From positions 248,001 to 312,000 of the forward strand of contig NZ_JAOQJN010000002.1 in NCBI RefSeq assembly GCF_025567085.1: 64,000 nucleotides of DNA. The letters are read 5' to 3'. A model generated the notes under the pieces. That model was not told the origin of the DNA, searched no databases, and saw only the letters and a list, made by a program, of their open reading frames with translations. The position numbers were made by a program, and so were the translations under genes. Shown piece by piece: positions 8,766 through 17,360 of the stretch. Source of the stretch: Bovifimicola ammoniilytica. GTDB taxonomy: Bacteria > Bacillota > Clostridia > Lachnospirales > Lachnospiraceae. Positions within the stretch are counted from its first letter, which is position 1, and each line of letters begins with the position of its first letter.

Positions 8766-9137
8766 ATGAAAAATTATAGAATCACAGTAAATGGAAATGT
8801 ATATGATGTAGAAGTTGAAGAATTAGGAACAGGAGCAGCTACACAGACAGCAGCACCAAAGGCAGCTCCTAAGGCAGTAGCAGCACCAAAGGCAGCAGCA
8901 CCTGCTGCAGCAGGTTCAGAGGGAGCTGTTAAAGTTAATTCTCCTATGCCTGGTAAAATTCTTTCAGTTAAGGCAAGTGTAGGACAGGCGGTTAAGAGAG
9001 GCGAAGTTATTATGATATTAGAAGCAATGAAGATGGAAAATGAAATCGTTGCACCTTCTGATGGAACAATTGCCAGCATAAATGTAAACGAAGGCGCAAG
9101 TGTTGAAGCAGGTAGCGTATTAGCATCTTTAAACTAA
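8766..9137 (+). CDS. Biotin carboxyl carrier protein of the decarboxylase complex
   Basis: 123 residues. A short N-terminal region (YRITVNGNVYDVEVEE) is followed by an Ala/Pro-rich flexible linker (about 26-56) and a biotinyl domain with the biotinylation motif EAMKMEN, whose Lys carries biotin. It shuttles the carboxyl group between the carboxyltransferases encoded on either side and the membrane decarboxylase. The layout is that of MmdC/OadA C-terminal carriers. A stand-alone carrier fits the fact that the OadA-like protein at 10394 has no biotinyl domain of its own. Confidence 0.93.
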   Translation: MKNYRITVNGNVYDVEVEELGTGAATQTAAPKAAPKAVAAPKAAAPAAAGSEGAVKVNSPMPGKILSVKASVGQAVKRGEVIMILEAMKMENEIVAPSDGTIASINVNEGASVEAGSVLASLN

Positions 9138-9171
9138 AATTTTAAAATTAATTTGAACAGGAGGCTTTACA

Positions 9172-10326
9172 ATGGGTTACGTTGTTGACACACTTGGAAA
9201 TCTATTGCATCAGACAGCTTTCTTTAATCTGACATGGGGTAACTATGTTATGATTTTAGTGGCGTTAGTATTCTTATATCTTGCAATAGCTAAGGAATAT
9301 GAACCATTATTACTTGTTCCAATCGCATTTGGTATGCTTTTGGTTAATATGTATCCTGACATTATGCTTTCAATTAAGGATTCAGATAATGGAGTAGGTG
9401 GTTTATTACATTACTTTTACTTATTAGATGAATGGAGTATTTTACCATCACTTATCTTCTTAGGTGTTGGTGCGATGACAGACTTTGGTCCTCTTATCGC
9501 AAATCCAAAATGTTTCATACTTGGTGCAGCAGCACAGTTTGGTATTTATGTAGCTTATTTTCTTGCAATATTTATGGGATTCAGTGATAAAGCAGCAGCA
9601 GCTATCTCTATCATTGGTGGTGCAGATGGACCTACATCAATCTTTCTTGCAGGTAAATTAGGCCAGACTGCTTTAATGGGACCTATAGCAGTGGCGGCAT
9701 ATTCATATATGTCATTAGTTCCAATTATCCAGCCACCAATTATGAAATTACTTACAACTGAGAAAGAACGTAAGATTAAGATGGAACAGTTAAGACCTGT
9801 TTCTAAGTTAGAAAAGATTTTATTCCCAATTATTATTACTGTAGTAGTAGTTCTTATTTTACCTACAACAGCACCACTTGTTGGTATGCTTATGCTTGGT
9901 AACTTATTCAGAGAATGTGGCGTTGTTAAACAGCTTACAGAGACAGCATCAAATGCACTTATGTATATCGTAGTTATATTACTTGGTACAAGTGTCGGCG
10001 CTACAACAAGTGCAGAAGCTTTCTTAAATATGAATACAATCAAGATAGTTATCCTTGGCCTTGTTGCATTTGCGTTTGGTACTGCAGCAGGAGTAGTTAT
10101 AGGTAAAGTTATGTGTAAGGTTACAAAAGGTAAGATTAATCCTCTTATCGGTTCGGCTGGTGTATCAGCGGTTCCTATGGCTGCCAGAGTATCACAGAAA
10201 GTTGGTTCTGAATCAGATCCTACGAACTTCTTACTTATGCATGCGATGGGACCAAACGTTGCCGGAGTTATCGGCACAGCGGTTGCAGCAGGTACATTTA
10301 TGGCGATATTTGGAATTGGAGCATAA
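9172..10326 (+). CDS. oadB: Sodium-translocating decarboxylase beta subunit
   Basis: 384-residue polytopic membrane protein of the OadB/MmdB/GcdB family, which decarboxylates carboxybiotin and exports Na+. The conserved intramembrane motif GGADGPTSIFLAGKL, with its essential Asp, is present at about residues 145-159. The second signature region (SAGVSAVPMAARVSQK ... NFLLMHAMGPNVAGVIGTAVAAG) is intact near the C-terminus. At least eight hydrophobic spans are visible. Its presence makes the cluster a membrane energy-coupling system rather than a soluble transcarboxylase alone. AGGAGG precedes the ATG. Confidence 0.95.
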   Translation: MGYVVDTLGNLLHQTAFFNLTWGNYVMILVALVFLYLAIAKEYEPLLLVPIAFGMLLVNMYPDIMLSIKDSDNGVGGLLHYFYLLDEWSILPSLIFLGVGAMTDFGPLIANPKCFILGAAAQFGIYVAYFLAIFMGFSDKAAAAISIIGGADGPTSIFLAGKLGQTALMGPIAVAAYSYMSLVPIIQPPIMKLLTTEKERKIKMEQLRPVSKLEKILFPIIITVVVVLILPTTAPLVGMLMLGNLFRECGVVKQLTETASNALMYIVVILLGTSVGATTSAEAFLNMNTIKIVILGLVAFAFGTAAGVVIGKVMCKVTKGKINPLIGSAGVSAVPMAARVSQKVGSESDPTNFLLMHAMGPNVAGVIGTAVAAGTFMAIFGIGA

Positions 10327-10393
10327 AAATTTTGTAAGTAAAATGCAGATAATAAAAAAGTATTTCAGATGAAGTACAGAAAAGAGGTATAAT

Positions 10394-11806
10394 ATGGCAG
10401 AACAGGTTAAAAAGCCAATTAAAATTACAGAGACAGTTCTTCGTGATGCCCATCAGTCATTAATTGCTACAAGAATGACAACAGAGCAGATGTTACCTAT
10501 AGTTGATAAAATGGATAAAGTTGGTTACCACTCAGTAGAATGTTGGGGTGGAGCTACATTTGATGCATCACTTAGATTCTTAAAGGAAGATCCATGGGAA
10601 AGACTTAGAAAGTTAAGAGATGGATTCAAAAATACTAAATTACAGATGTTATTCAGAGGTCAGAATATCTTAGGATATAACCATTATGCAGATGATGTTG
10701 TAGAATATTTCGTACAGAAATCAATTGCAAACGGAATCGATATCATCAGAATATTTGACTGCTTTAACGACCTTGATAACTTAAAAACAGCAGTTAATGC
10801 TGCGAAGAAAGAAAAAGGTCATGCACAGGTTGCATTAGCTTATACATTAGGTGATGCATACACACTTGATTACTGGAAAGAGACAGCTAAAAGAATTGAA
10901 GATATGGGTGCTGACTCATTATGTATTAAGGATATGGCAGGATTACTTTTACCATATAAAGCAACTGAATTAGTCCAGGCTTTAAAAGATGGTACATCTC
11001 TTCCAATTCAGATGCATACACATTATACTTCAGGTGTAGCATCAATGACATATTTAAAAGCTGTAGAAGCAGGAGCAGATGTTATAGATACAGCTATTTC
11101 ACCATTTTCAATGGGAACAAGCCAGCCTGCAACAGAAGTTATGGTTGAAACATTTAAGGGAACACCATATGATACAGGTCTTGACCAGAATCTTCTTGCA
11201 GAAATCGCTGATTACTTTAGACCAATCCAGGAAGATGCACTTAAGACAGGATTACTTAATCCAAAGGTTATGGGTGTTAATATTAAGACATTATTATATC
11301 AGGTACCAGGTGGTATGTTATCTAACCTTGTATCACAGCTTAAAGATGCTCATGCTGAAGATAAATACTATGATGTATTAGAAGAGATTCCAAGAGTAAG
11401 AAAAGACTTTGGTGAACCACCACTTGTTACACCATCATCACAGATTGTGGGTACACAGGCAGTTCTTAATGTACTTCAGGGTGAAAGATATAAGATGGTA
11501 ACAAAAGAATCTAAGAAGATATTAAGTGGTGAATTTGGTAAAACAGTTAAACCATTTAATAAAGAGGTTCAGAAGAAATGTATTGGTGATACAAAACCTA
11601 TTACATGCAGACCAGCAGATTTAATAAAACCACAGCTTGAAGAGTTTAAGAAAGAAGCTGAACAGTATGTTGAGCAGGACGAAGATGTATTATCATATGC
11701 ATTATTTCCACAGGTTGCTACAGACTTCTTTAAATACAGAGAAGCACAGGAGACTAAAGTTGATTTAGCTAAAGCAGATACTAAAGATGGTGTATATCCA
11801 GCATAA
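10394..11806 (+). CDS. oadA: Oxaloacetate decarboxylase alpha / pyruvate carboxylase B-type carboxyltransferase
   Basis: 470 residues of the HMGL-like TIM-barrel carboxyltransferase shared by OadA, PycB and transcarboxylase 5S. The N-terminal signature TVLRDAHQSLIATRM is followed by LFRGQNILGY, the KDMAG loop with the lysine that becomes carbamylated, and the metal-binding MHTHYTSG. The C-terminal half is the conserved carboxylase domain. The protein stops before any biotinyl domain, so it must use the carrier at 8766. It would transfer CO2 from oxaloacetate to biotin, giving pyruvate. It is the last gene of the cluster, followed by a strong terminator. Confidence 0.93.
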   Translation: MAEQVKKPIKITETVLRDAHQSLIATRMTTEQMLPIVDKMDKVGYHSVECWGGATFDASLRFLKEDPWERLRKLRDGFKNTKLQMLFRGQNILGYNHYADDVVEYFVQKSIANGIDIIRIFDCFNDLDNLKTAVNAAKKEKGHAQVALAYTLGDAYTLDYWKETAKRIEDMGADSLCIKDMAGLLLPYKATELVQALKDGTSLPIQMHTHYTSGVASMTYLKAVEAGADVIDTAISPFSMGTSQPATEVMVETFKGTPYDTGLDQNLLAEIADYFRPIQEDALKTGLLNPKVMGVNIKTLLYQVPGGMLSNLVSQLKDAHAEDKYYDVLEEIPRVRKDFGEPPLVTPSSQIVGTQAVLNVLQGERYKMVTKESKKILSGEFGKTVKPFNKEVQKKCIGDTKPITCRPADLIKPQLEEFKKEAEQYVEQDEDVLSYALFPQVATDFFKYREAQETKVDLAKADTKDGVYPA

Positions 11807-11863
11807 TTATTTATAATTAATTATTGTTAGTTAATTCAAATAGAAATATATATATTGAAATTG

Positions 11864-11905
11864 ACAGGTCATTATGAAATTTAATGTTCATAATGACTTG
11901 TTTTT
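11864..11905 (+). terminator. Rho-independent terminator of the decarboxylase cluster
   Basis: 15-bp stem ACAGGTCATTATGAA/TTCATAATGACTTGT with one G-U pair, 8-base loop, then TTTT. The following 140 bases (11907-12045) contain no gene and no RNA family I recognise. Confidence 0.88.
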
Positions 11906-12045
11906 AAATTATGGGTCGAGACTCTGTTTAGCCGGTAAAGCGTATGGAATATATAAAATATTAAAGATTATAGCTGTGGATACCTCCTGAGTGGAATGTA
12001 TTTACAGATAGAATCAAAATCTGGAAGATTATTTTCTGTTGGTAT

Positions 12046-12074
12046 TTGATGAAATTAAATAAGTATAGTATAAT
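12046..12074 (+). promoter_or_regulatory. Promoter upstream of the RpiR-family regulator
   Basis: TTGATG at 12046-12051, 17-base spacer, TATAAT at 12069-12074. Transcription would start near 12081, leaving a leader of about 175 bases before the regulator gene, which contains a possible small ORF. Confidence 0.7.
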
Positions 12075-12154
12075 GTCTATGAACGTTGCCTCCTTTAGTG
12101 TAAGGTTTGTTTGGCGATGGACATTATACAAAAAAAGAGGTTAATAATCTTTTT

Positions 12155-12304
12155 ATGAGATTAGAATTGAACATCAACGATTTACCTAACGATTATTATA
12201 ACAAAGAAATCAACAGGCAACTTGATAATATACTGGATAAAATTGGAGTACATATATGGCAGACGATAATATTGAAATTAATAAAGCAGAAATGGACAAT
12301 GTAG
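12155..12304 (+). CDS. Possible small ORF overlapping the RpiR regulator start
   Basis: 49 codons from ATG 12155. The frame is open back to 12107. It begins MRLELNINDLPNDYYNKE and continues past the start of the downstream regulator, overlapping it by 49 bases in another frame. The first 35 residues look protein-like (acidic, polar), while the overlap region is a by-product of the regulator's codons. AGAGG lies 13 bases upstream of the ATG, which is too far. It may be a leader peptide or chance. Confidence 0.25.
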   Translation: MRLELNINDLPNDYYNKEINRQLDNILDKIGVHIWQTIILKLIKQKWTM

Positions 12305-13242
12305 AGATTGATAAAGAGGAAATGGGCAATATAGAGATTAACGGCGATTTAATATCGAGAATGAACGAAAGGTATCCTAAAATGAGTAAAGGACAGAAAA
12401 AACTTGCGGCATATATTACTTCTAATTATGATACAGCAGTATTTATGACAGCAGCTAAGTTAGGAGAGATGGTGGGCGTAAGCGAGTCTACAACGGTAAG
12501 ATTTGCAACACTTTTAGGATATAATGGTTTCCCTGAATTCCATAAGGCATTAGAAGATGTTGTAAAAGATAAATTACATTCTGTGCAGCGTATAGAGATA
12601 TCAGCTTCTAAGATGACTAAGGCACAGGTGTTAGAAACAGTTATGATGTCAGATGCCGAAAAAATAAAACTCACATTAGATACCATATCGAAGTCTAATT
12701 TTGAAGAGGCAGTAGAAAGCATAATGAATGCCAAACGTATTTATGTTGTGGGTATAAGGACCTGTATGCCACTTGCAACATTTTTAGGCTTTTATCTTAA
12801 TATAATATTTGATGATGTCACGGTTGTAACTACGAATAATGCAAGTGAGATTTTCGAACAGATGATTAATATTAATAAAGATGATGTACTTATTGGAATA
12901 AGTTTTCCGAGATATTCAATGAGAACTCTTAAAGCTATGGAATTTGCCAATGACAGAAATGCAAAAGTCATATCGATTACAGATGACAAGAATTCGCCGC
13001 TTAATCTGTATTCATCATGTAATCTTTTGGCAAGAAGCGATATGGCAACGGTGGTTGACTCGTTAGTAGCACCATTAAGTGTTATAAATGCTTTAGTGGT
13101 ATCGTTGTGTATGAAGAAAGCAGATTATGTGACAGAGAAGTTAGATACATTAGAGAGAATCTGGAGTGATTACCAGATTTATTCAAATGATGAGATAAAT
13201 ATGGTTGATGATGAAGTTGCAATTAGAAGTATTGAAAAATAA
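12256..13242 (+). CDS. RpiR-family transcriptional regulator (HTH-6 plus SIS domain)
   Basis: 328 residues. An N-terminal helix-turn-helix (about 35-105) contains AAKLGEMVGVSESTTVRFATLLGY, the characteristic RpiR HTH. A linker leads to a C-terminal SIS sugar-phosphate-binding domain (about 145-275) with RIYVVGIRTCMPLATF and ISFPRYSMRTLKAMEFA. The family responds to phosphosugars. The first 30 residues are an unusual acidic near-repeat (NIEINKAEMDNVEIDKEEMG). GGAG at 12245-12248 supports ATG 12256. No sugar gene is adjacent, so targets lie elsewhere or include the neighbouring decarboxylase genes (inference). Confidence 0.88.
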   Translation: MADDNIEINKAEMDNVEIDKEEMGNIEINGDLISRMNERYPKMSKGQKKLAAYITSNYDTAVFMTAAKLGEMVGVSESTTVRFATLLGYNGFPEFHKALEDVVKDKLHSVQRIEISASKMTKAQVLETVMMSDAEKIKLTLDTISKSNFEEAVESIMNAKRIYVVGIRTCMPLATFLGFYLNIIFDDVTVVTTNNASEIFEQMININKDDVLIGISFPRYSMRTLKAMEFANDRNAKVISITDDKNSPLNLYSSCNLLARSDMATVVDSLVAPLSVINALVVSLCMKKADYVTEKLDTLERIWSDYQIYSNDEINMVDDEVAIRSIEK

Positions 13243-13396
13243 CTTTTATCATATAGAGAACCCGATATCAGGTTCGGAAGTTTGTATTATATATAATATG
13301 GAATCAGGCTTTTTGCTTGAAATGTATGAAAAAATCAATAGAGTTCCGTATCATATTTTATATGGGATCAAGACTAAAACGAAAATGGTGGATTAA

Positions 13397-14638
13397 ATGG
13401 CAGATAGAAAAGTTATAGTTATAGGAGCAGGTGCGGCAGGAATGATGGCTGCATATTCGTCTGCTTTGTGTGGAAATAAAGTAACTGTATTTGAAAGAAA
13501 TGAGAAAGCAGGAAAGAAGTTATTCATTACTGGAAAAGGAAGATGTAATATAACAAATGATTCTGATGTGGAAACAATTCTTAATAATATAATTACTAAC
13601 AGAAAGTTTATGTATAGTGCGATTTATTCGTTTAGTAATGAAGATGTTAAAGCATTTTTTGAAGAAAACGGATTACATCTGAAAGTGGAGAGAGGAAACA
13701 GAATTTTTCCTGTATCAGACAAGTCTTCAGATGTTATTAATACATTGAAGAAAGCACTTAGAAATGAAAATGTAGAGATAGAATATAATATACTTGTAAA
13801 AGACCTGGTAGTTGAGAATAATACAGTAAAAGGAGTTGTTCTTAAAGATGGCAGAAAAGTATATGCTGATAAAGTTATAATGGCTACAGGCGGTATGTCT
13901 TATCCGGTGACAGGTTCTGATGGAAAAGGTTTTGATATTCTTAGAAAATATGGGCATACGATAACTGATTTAAGTCCTGCACTTGTACCAATGAATGTAA
14001 AAGAAGAGTTCGCTAAGGAATTACAGGGTTTATCACTCAAGAATGTAGATATATCATTTTATCGTAATGAGGTTGATAAAAAGCCTGTATATGAGGAATT
14101 TGGCGAAATGCTTTTCACACATTTTGGCATCAGTGGTCCGATAGTGTTAAGTGGAAGCAGTGTTGCCGGCAAATATCTTAAAGAGGGCAATCTGATTGCT
14201 AGGATAGACTTAAAACCGGCACTTAGTAAAGAACAGCTAGATGACAGAATACTCAGAGAATTTACGAATGGAATTAACAAAGATATTGTAAATGTTATGG
14301 ATAATCTGTTGCCTAAAAAGCTAATTCCTGTTATGCTAGATTATTGTGAGATAGAATCTCATAAAAAGGTCAATAGCATCTCTAAAGAAGAGAGAAACCG
14401 AATGGTCGAAGCATTTAAAGGATTAAAACTTACGATAACATCACTGAGAAGTTTTAATGAAGCGATAATTACTCAGGGTGGTATTAAGGTTAAAGAAGTA
14501 GATCCAGGAACAATGGAATCGAAAATTATCAGCAATTTATATTTAGCAGGCGAAATGTTAGATGTTGATGCACTGACAGGTGGTTATAACCTGCAGATAG
14601 CATGGTCTACAGGGAGACTTGCAGGTATGGAATATTAA
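13397..14638 (+). CDS. HI0933/YhiN-family FAD-dependent oxidoreductase
   Basis: 413-residue flavoprotein. It has an N-terminal dinucleotide-binding motif VIGAGAAGMMAAYSSA followed by an acidic strand end (VFERNEKAGKK), the family-specific GKGRCNITN, an internal ATGGMSYPVTGSDGKGF block and a C-terminal FAD-closing motif ALTGGYNLQIAWSTGRLAG. This is the signature of the BaiN/HI0933 group, whose physiological substrate in most bacteria is unknown. GGTGG just upstream serves as SD. It is followed six bases later by the cmk leader, so the two are probably cotranscribed. Confidence 0.9.
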   Translation: MADRKVIVIGAGAAGMMAAYSSALCGNKVTVFERNEKAGKKLFITGKGRCNITNDSDVETILNNIITNRKFMYSAIYSFSNEDVKAFFEENGLHLKVERGNRIFPVSDKSSDVINTLKKALRNENVEIEYNILVKDLVVENNTVKGVVLKDGRKVYADKVIMATGGMSYPVTGSDGKGFDILRKYGHTITDLSPALVPMNVKEEFAKELQGLSLKNVDISFYRNEVDKKPVYEEFGEMLFTHFGISGPIVLSGSSVAGKYLKEGNLIARIDLKPALSKEQLDDRILREFTNGINKDIVNVMDNLLPKKLIPVMLDYCEIESHKKVNSISKEERNRMVEAFKGLKLTITSLRSFNEAIITQGGIKVKEVDPGTMESKIISNLYLAGEMLDVDALTGGYNLQIAWSTGRLAGMEY

Positions 14639-14656
14639 AGCGGAATGGAGTTTAGT

Positions 14657-15325
14657 ATGAAAAAAATAAATGTAGCAATTGATGGACCAGCAGGAGCAGG
14701 AAAGAGTACAATAGCAAAACTTGCAGCAGCAAAGAAGCATTTTATCTATGTGGATACTGGTGCTATGTACAGAGCAATGGCTCTTGCATGTATAAGAGAA
14801 AATATTTTAGCAGATGATGAAGCAGGTGTAGTTAGAGTATGCGAAAACTGTGACGTTAAGATTGAGTATGAAAATGGAGAGCAGAAAGTATTATTAAATG
14901 GTGAAAATGTTAATGCCTTTATAAGAACAGAAGAAGTTAGCCAGATGACTTCAGCAGTTTCAGCTTACTCACAGGTAAGGGCTAAATTATTAGAACTTCA
15001 GAGAAATATAGCCAAGACTGAAAATGTCATTATGGATGGAAGAGATATCGGTTCTAATGTACTTCCAGATGCCAATGTTAAGATATATCTTACAGCATCA
15101 GTGCATACAAGAGCTAAGAGAAGATTTATCGAACAGAAAGAAAAGGGATACACAGGAACAATTGAAGAGATAGAGACTGAAATTGAAAAGCGTGATTATA
15201 GAGATTCCCATAGGGAATGTGCACCTTTGACGGTTGCCGAGGGTGCTGTTATCATAGACTCTTCTGATATGACTATCAATGAAGTGGTTGATAAGATAAT
15301 TGAATATATAGATGAAGCAATGTAG
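14657..15325 (+). CDS. cmk: Cytidylate kinase
   Basis: Phosphorylates CMP/dCMP with ATP. It shows the P-loop IDGPAGAGKST near the start, DTGAMYRAMAL for nucleotide binding, DGRDIGSNVLPDA and the lid arginine stretch KRRFIEQ...RDYRDSHRECAPL. 222 residues is usual for the family. The frame opens at 14645, but GGAG inside that ATG context fits ATG 14657. It heads the cmk-ispH-rpsA block conserved in Clostridia. Confidence 0.95.
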   Translation: MKKINVAIDGPAGAGKSTIAKLAAAKKHFIYVDTGAMYRAMALACIRENILADDEAGVVRVCENCDVKIEYENGEQKVLLNGENVNAFIRTEEVSQMTSAVSAYSQVRAKLLELQRNIAKTENVIMDGRDIGSNVLPDANVKIYLTASVHTRAKRRFIEQKEKGYTGTIEEIETEIEKRDYRDSHRECAPLTVAEGAVIIDSSDMTINEVVDKIIEYIDEAM

Positions 15326-15358
15326 TATAATATAACTCTTAAGAATATGGAGAAAAGC

Positions 15359-16237
15359 ATGAAAGACAATTTGAATGCAGCTAAGAATATAATTGTTGCT
15401 AAAAGTGCAGGCTTCTGCTTCGGAGTAAAGAGAGCAGTTGATAAAGTATATGAACAGATAAATGATAATTCCATGCACAAGCAAATATATACTTATGGAC
15501 CTATCATACACAATGAGGAAGTAGTTAAGGATTTAGAAAGTAAAGGCGTCAGTGTTATTAATTCTAAAGAAGAGTTAGAAAACACGAAAGATGGAATCGT
15601 TATTATACGTTCTCATGGTGCAACAAAGGAAATATACGACATAATAGAAGAAAATAATCTTGTTTTGGTAGATGCAACATGTCCTTTTGTCAGAAAAATT
15701 CATAAGATTGTGCAAAATGAAAAGAATAATAATAAGCACATTATAATAATCGGTAATTCAGACCACCCTGAAGTAAAGGGTATAAAAGGCTGGGCAGGAG
15801 ATGATACAACAATTATTGGAACCGCAGAAGAAGCTGAAGAATTTGAGCTAAAAGAACCAAAGAAGGTGTGTATTGTATCTCAAACGACATTTAATTACAA
15901 GAAATTTAATAATTTAGTTGAAATTATTTCAAAAAAGGGTTATGATATAAATGTTTTAGACACAATTTGTAGTGCTACACATGAGCGCCAGCGAGAGGCG
16001 AGAGAGATAGCAAAGCAAGTTGACACCATGATTGTAATTGGTGGAAGGAACAGTTCAAATACACAAAAGTTGTATGAAATATGCAAAAGCGAATGTAATA
16101 ATACTTACTATATACAAACATTAGATGATTTAGAATTAGATAATATTGAAATAGGTAGCGTAGGTATTACAGCTGGGGCTTCAACCCCAAATAATATAAT
16201 CGAGGAGGTTCATACTAATGTCAGAGTTAAGTTTTGA
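15359..16237 (+). CDS. ispH: 4-hydroxy-3-methylbut-2-enyl diphosphate reductase
   Basis: Last enzyme of the non-mevalonate isoprenoid pathway, an iron-sulfur enzyme forming IPP and DMAPP. The three cluster cysteines lie in AGFCFGVKRAV, DATCPFVRK and DTICSATHERQ. Substrate-binding segments IRSHGA and GNSDHPEVKG are present, as is the C-terminal VGITAGASTPNNIIEEV. GGAG at 15349-15352 supports ATG 15359 rather than 15347. Its last 20 bases overlap the rpsA start in another frame. In many Clostridia the two are fused into one polypeptide; here they are separate. Confidence 0.96.
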   Translation: MKDNLNAAKNIIVAKSAGFCFGVKRAVDKVYEQINDNSMHKQIYTYGPIIHNEEVVKDLESKGVSVINSKEELENTKDGIVIIRSHGATKEIYDIIEENNLVLVDATCPFVRKIHKIVQNEKNNNKHIIIIGNSDHPEVKGIKGWAGDDTTIIGTAEEAEEFELKEPKKVCIVSQTTFNYKKFNNLVEIISKKGYDINVLDTICSATHERQREAREIAKQVDTMIVIGGRNSSNTQKLYEICKSECNNTYYIQTLDDLELDNIEIGSVGITAGASTPNNIIEEVHTNVRVKF

Positions 16238-17345
16238 ACAGTTATTTGAAGAACAGGGAATGAAACAAATAAGTACAGGAGAAGTCGTTGAGGGCACAGT
16301 AATCAGCGTTAAAGAAGACGAGATCGTCTTAAATATAGGTTACAAAGCAGATGGTATTGTTAGTCGTAGTGAATATACAAATACACCAAACGTTGATTTA
16401 AGAACATGTGTATCTGTAGGCGACACAATGGAAGCAAAAGTTGTTAAAGTTAATGATGGTGAAGGTCAGGTTGTACTTTCATACAAACGTCTTGCTGCTG
16501 AAAAAGGAAGCAAACGTATTGAAGAAGCTTATAACAACAAAGAAGTTCTCAAAGCAAAAGTTACACAGGTAAGAGCCGGTGGACTTACAGTTGTAGTTGA
16601 CGAAACAGAAATCTTTATTCCAGCAAGTCTTGTATCAGACACATACGAGAAAGATTTATCGAAATATGCAGATAAAGAAATCGAATTCGTTGTTACAGAA
16701 TTTACACCAAATTCTAATCCAAGAAAGAGAAGAATTATCGGTAACAGAAAGATTCTTTTAGTAGCAGCTAAAGAAGAAAAACAGAAAGCTTTACTTGAAT
16801 CAATCAAAGAAGGCGATGTTGTAGAAGGCACAGTTAAAAATGTAACAAGCTTTGGTGCATTTGTTGATTTAGGTGGAATGGACGGATTACTTCATATCTC
16901 TGAGATGTCTTGGGGAAGAGTTGATAATCCACAGGATATTCTCAAAACAGGTGATAAAGTTAAGTGCATTATTAAAGAGATTAAAGGCAATAAGATTGCT
17001 TTAAGCTGCAAGTTTGATGAGACAAACCCATGGACAACAGCAGCAGATAAATATCATGTTGGTGATGTTGTTAAAGGTAAAGTTGCAAGAATGGCTGACT
17101 TTGGTGCATTTGTTGAATTAGAGCCAGGTGTTGATGCTTTACTTCATGTATCACAGATTTCTAAGACAAGAATCAACAAACCTGCTGATGTTCTTTCAAT
17201 TGGTCAGGAAGTAGAAGCTAAGATCGTTGATTTTAATGCAGAAGCAAAGAAAGTAAGCTTAAGTATTAAAGCATTAGAAGCTGATTCAGCAGAGGAAGCT
17301 GATTCAGCAGATGAAGCAGAAACAGAGGCTGATACTGAAGAATAA
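16218..17345 (+). CDS. rpsA: Ribosomal protein S1 (four S1 domains)
   Basis: 375 residues with four consecutive S1 OB-folds: about 17-90, 100-170, 187-258 and 273-345. The last two are the most canonical (GDVVEGTVKNVTSFGAFVDLGG; GDVVKGKVARMADFGAFVEL). The C-terminal tail is an acidic Ala/Asp/Glu repeat. It binds mRNA on the 30S subunit. Clostridial S1 proteins are shorter than the six-domain proteobacterial form, as here. GAGGAGG at 16202-16208, within ispH, is the SD, and the start lies inside the ispH gene. Confidence 0.93.
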   Translation: MSELSFEQLFEEQGMKQISTGEVVEGTVISVKEDEIVLNIGYKADGIVSRSEYTNTPNVDLRTCVSVGDTMEAKVVKVNDGEGQVVLSYKRLAAEKGSKRIEEAYNNKEVLKAKVTQVRAGGLTVVVDETEIFIPASLVSDTYEKDLSKYADKEIEFVVTEFTPNSNPRKRRIIGNRKILLVAAKEEKQKALLESIKEGDVVEGTVKNVTSFGAFVDLGGMDGLLHISEMSWGRVDNPQDILKTGDKVKCIIKEIKGNKIALSCKFDETNPWTTAADKYHVGDVVKGKVARMADFGAFVELEPGVDALLHVSQISKTRINKPADVLSIGQEVEAKIVDFNAEAKKVSLSIKALEADSAEEADSADEAETEADTEE

Positions 17346-17360
17346 TTCAGGGAGGCTATA

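Noticed and set aside
9555..10277. 240-codon antisense frame opposite oadB
   Set aside because: Open only because of codon bias in the real gene; oadB is complete and conserved on the + strand.
10160..10372. 70-codon frame overlapping the end of oadB
   Set aside because: Out-of-frame by-product with no SD and no protein-like composition.
13205..13396. 63-codon frame between the RpiR gene and the flavoprotein gene
   Set aside because: It begins inside the RpiR gene and has no SD. The segment holds a small GAACC/GGTTC hairpin and A/T-rich sequence and does not read like a protein.
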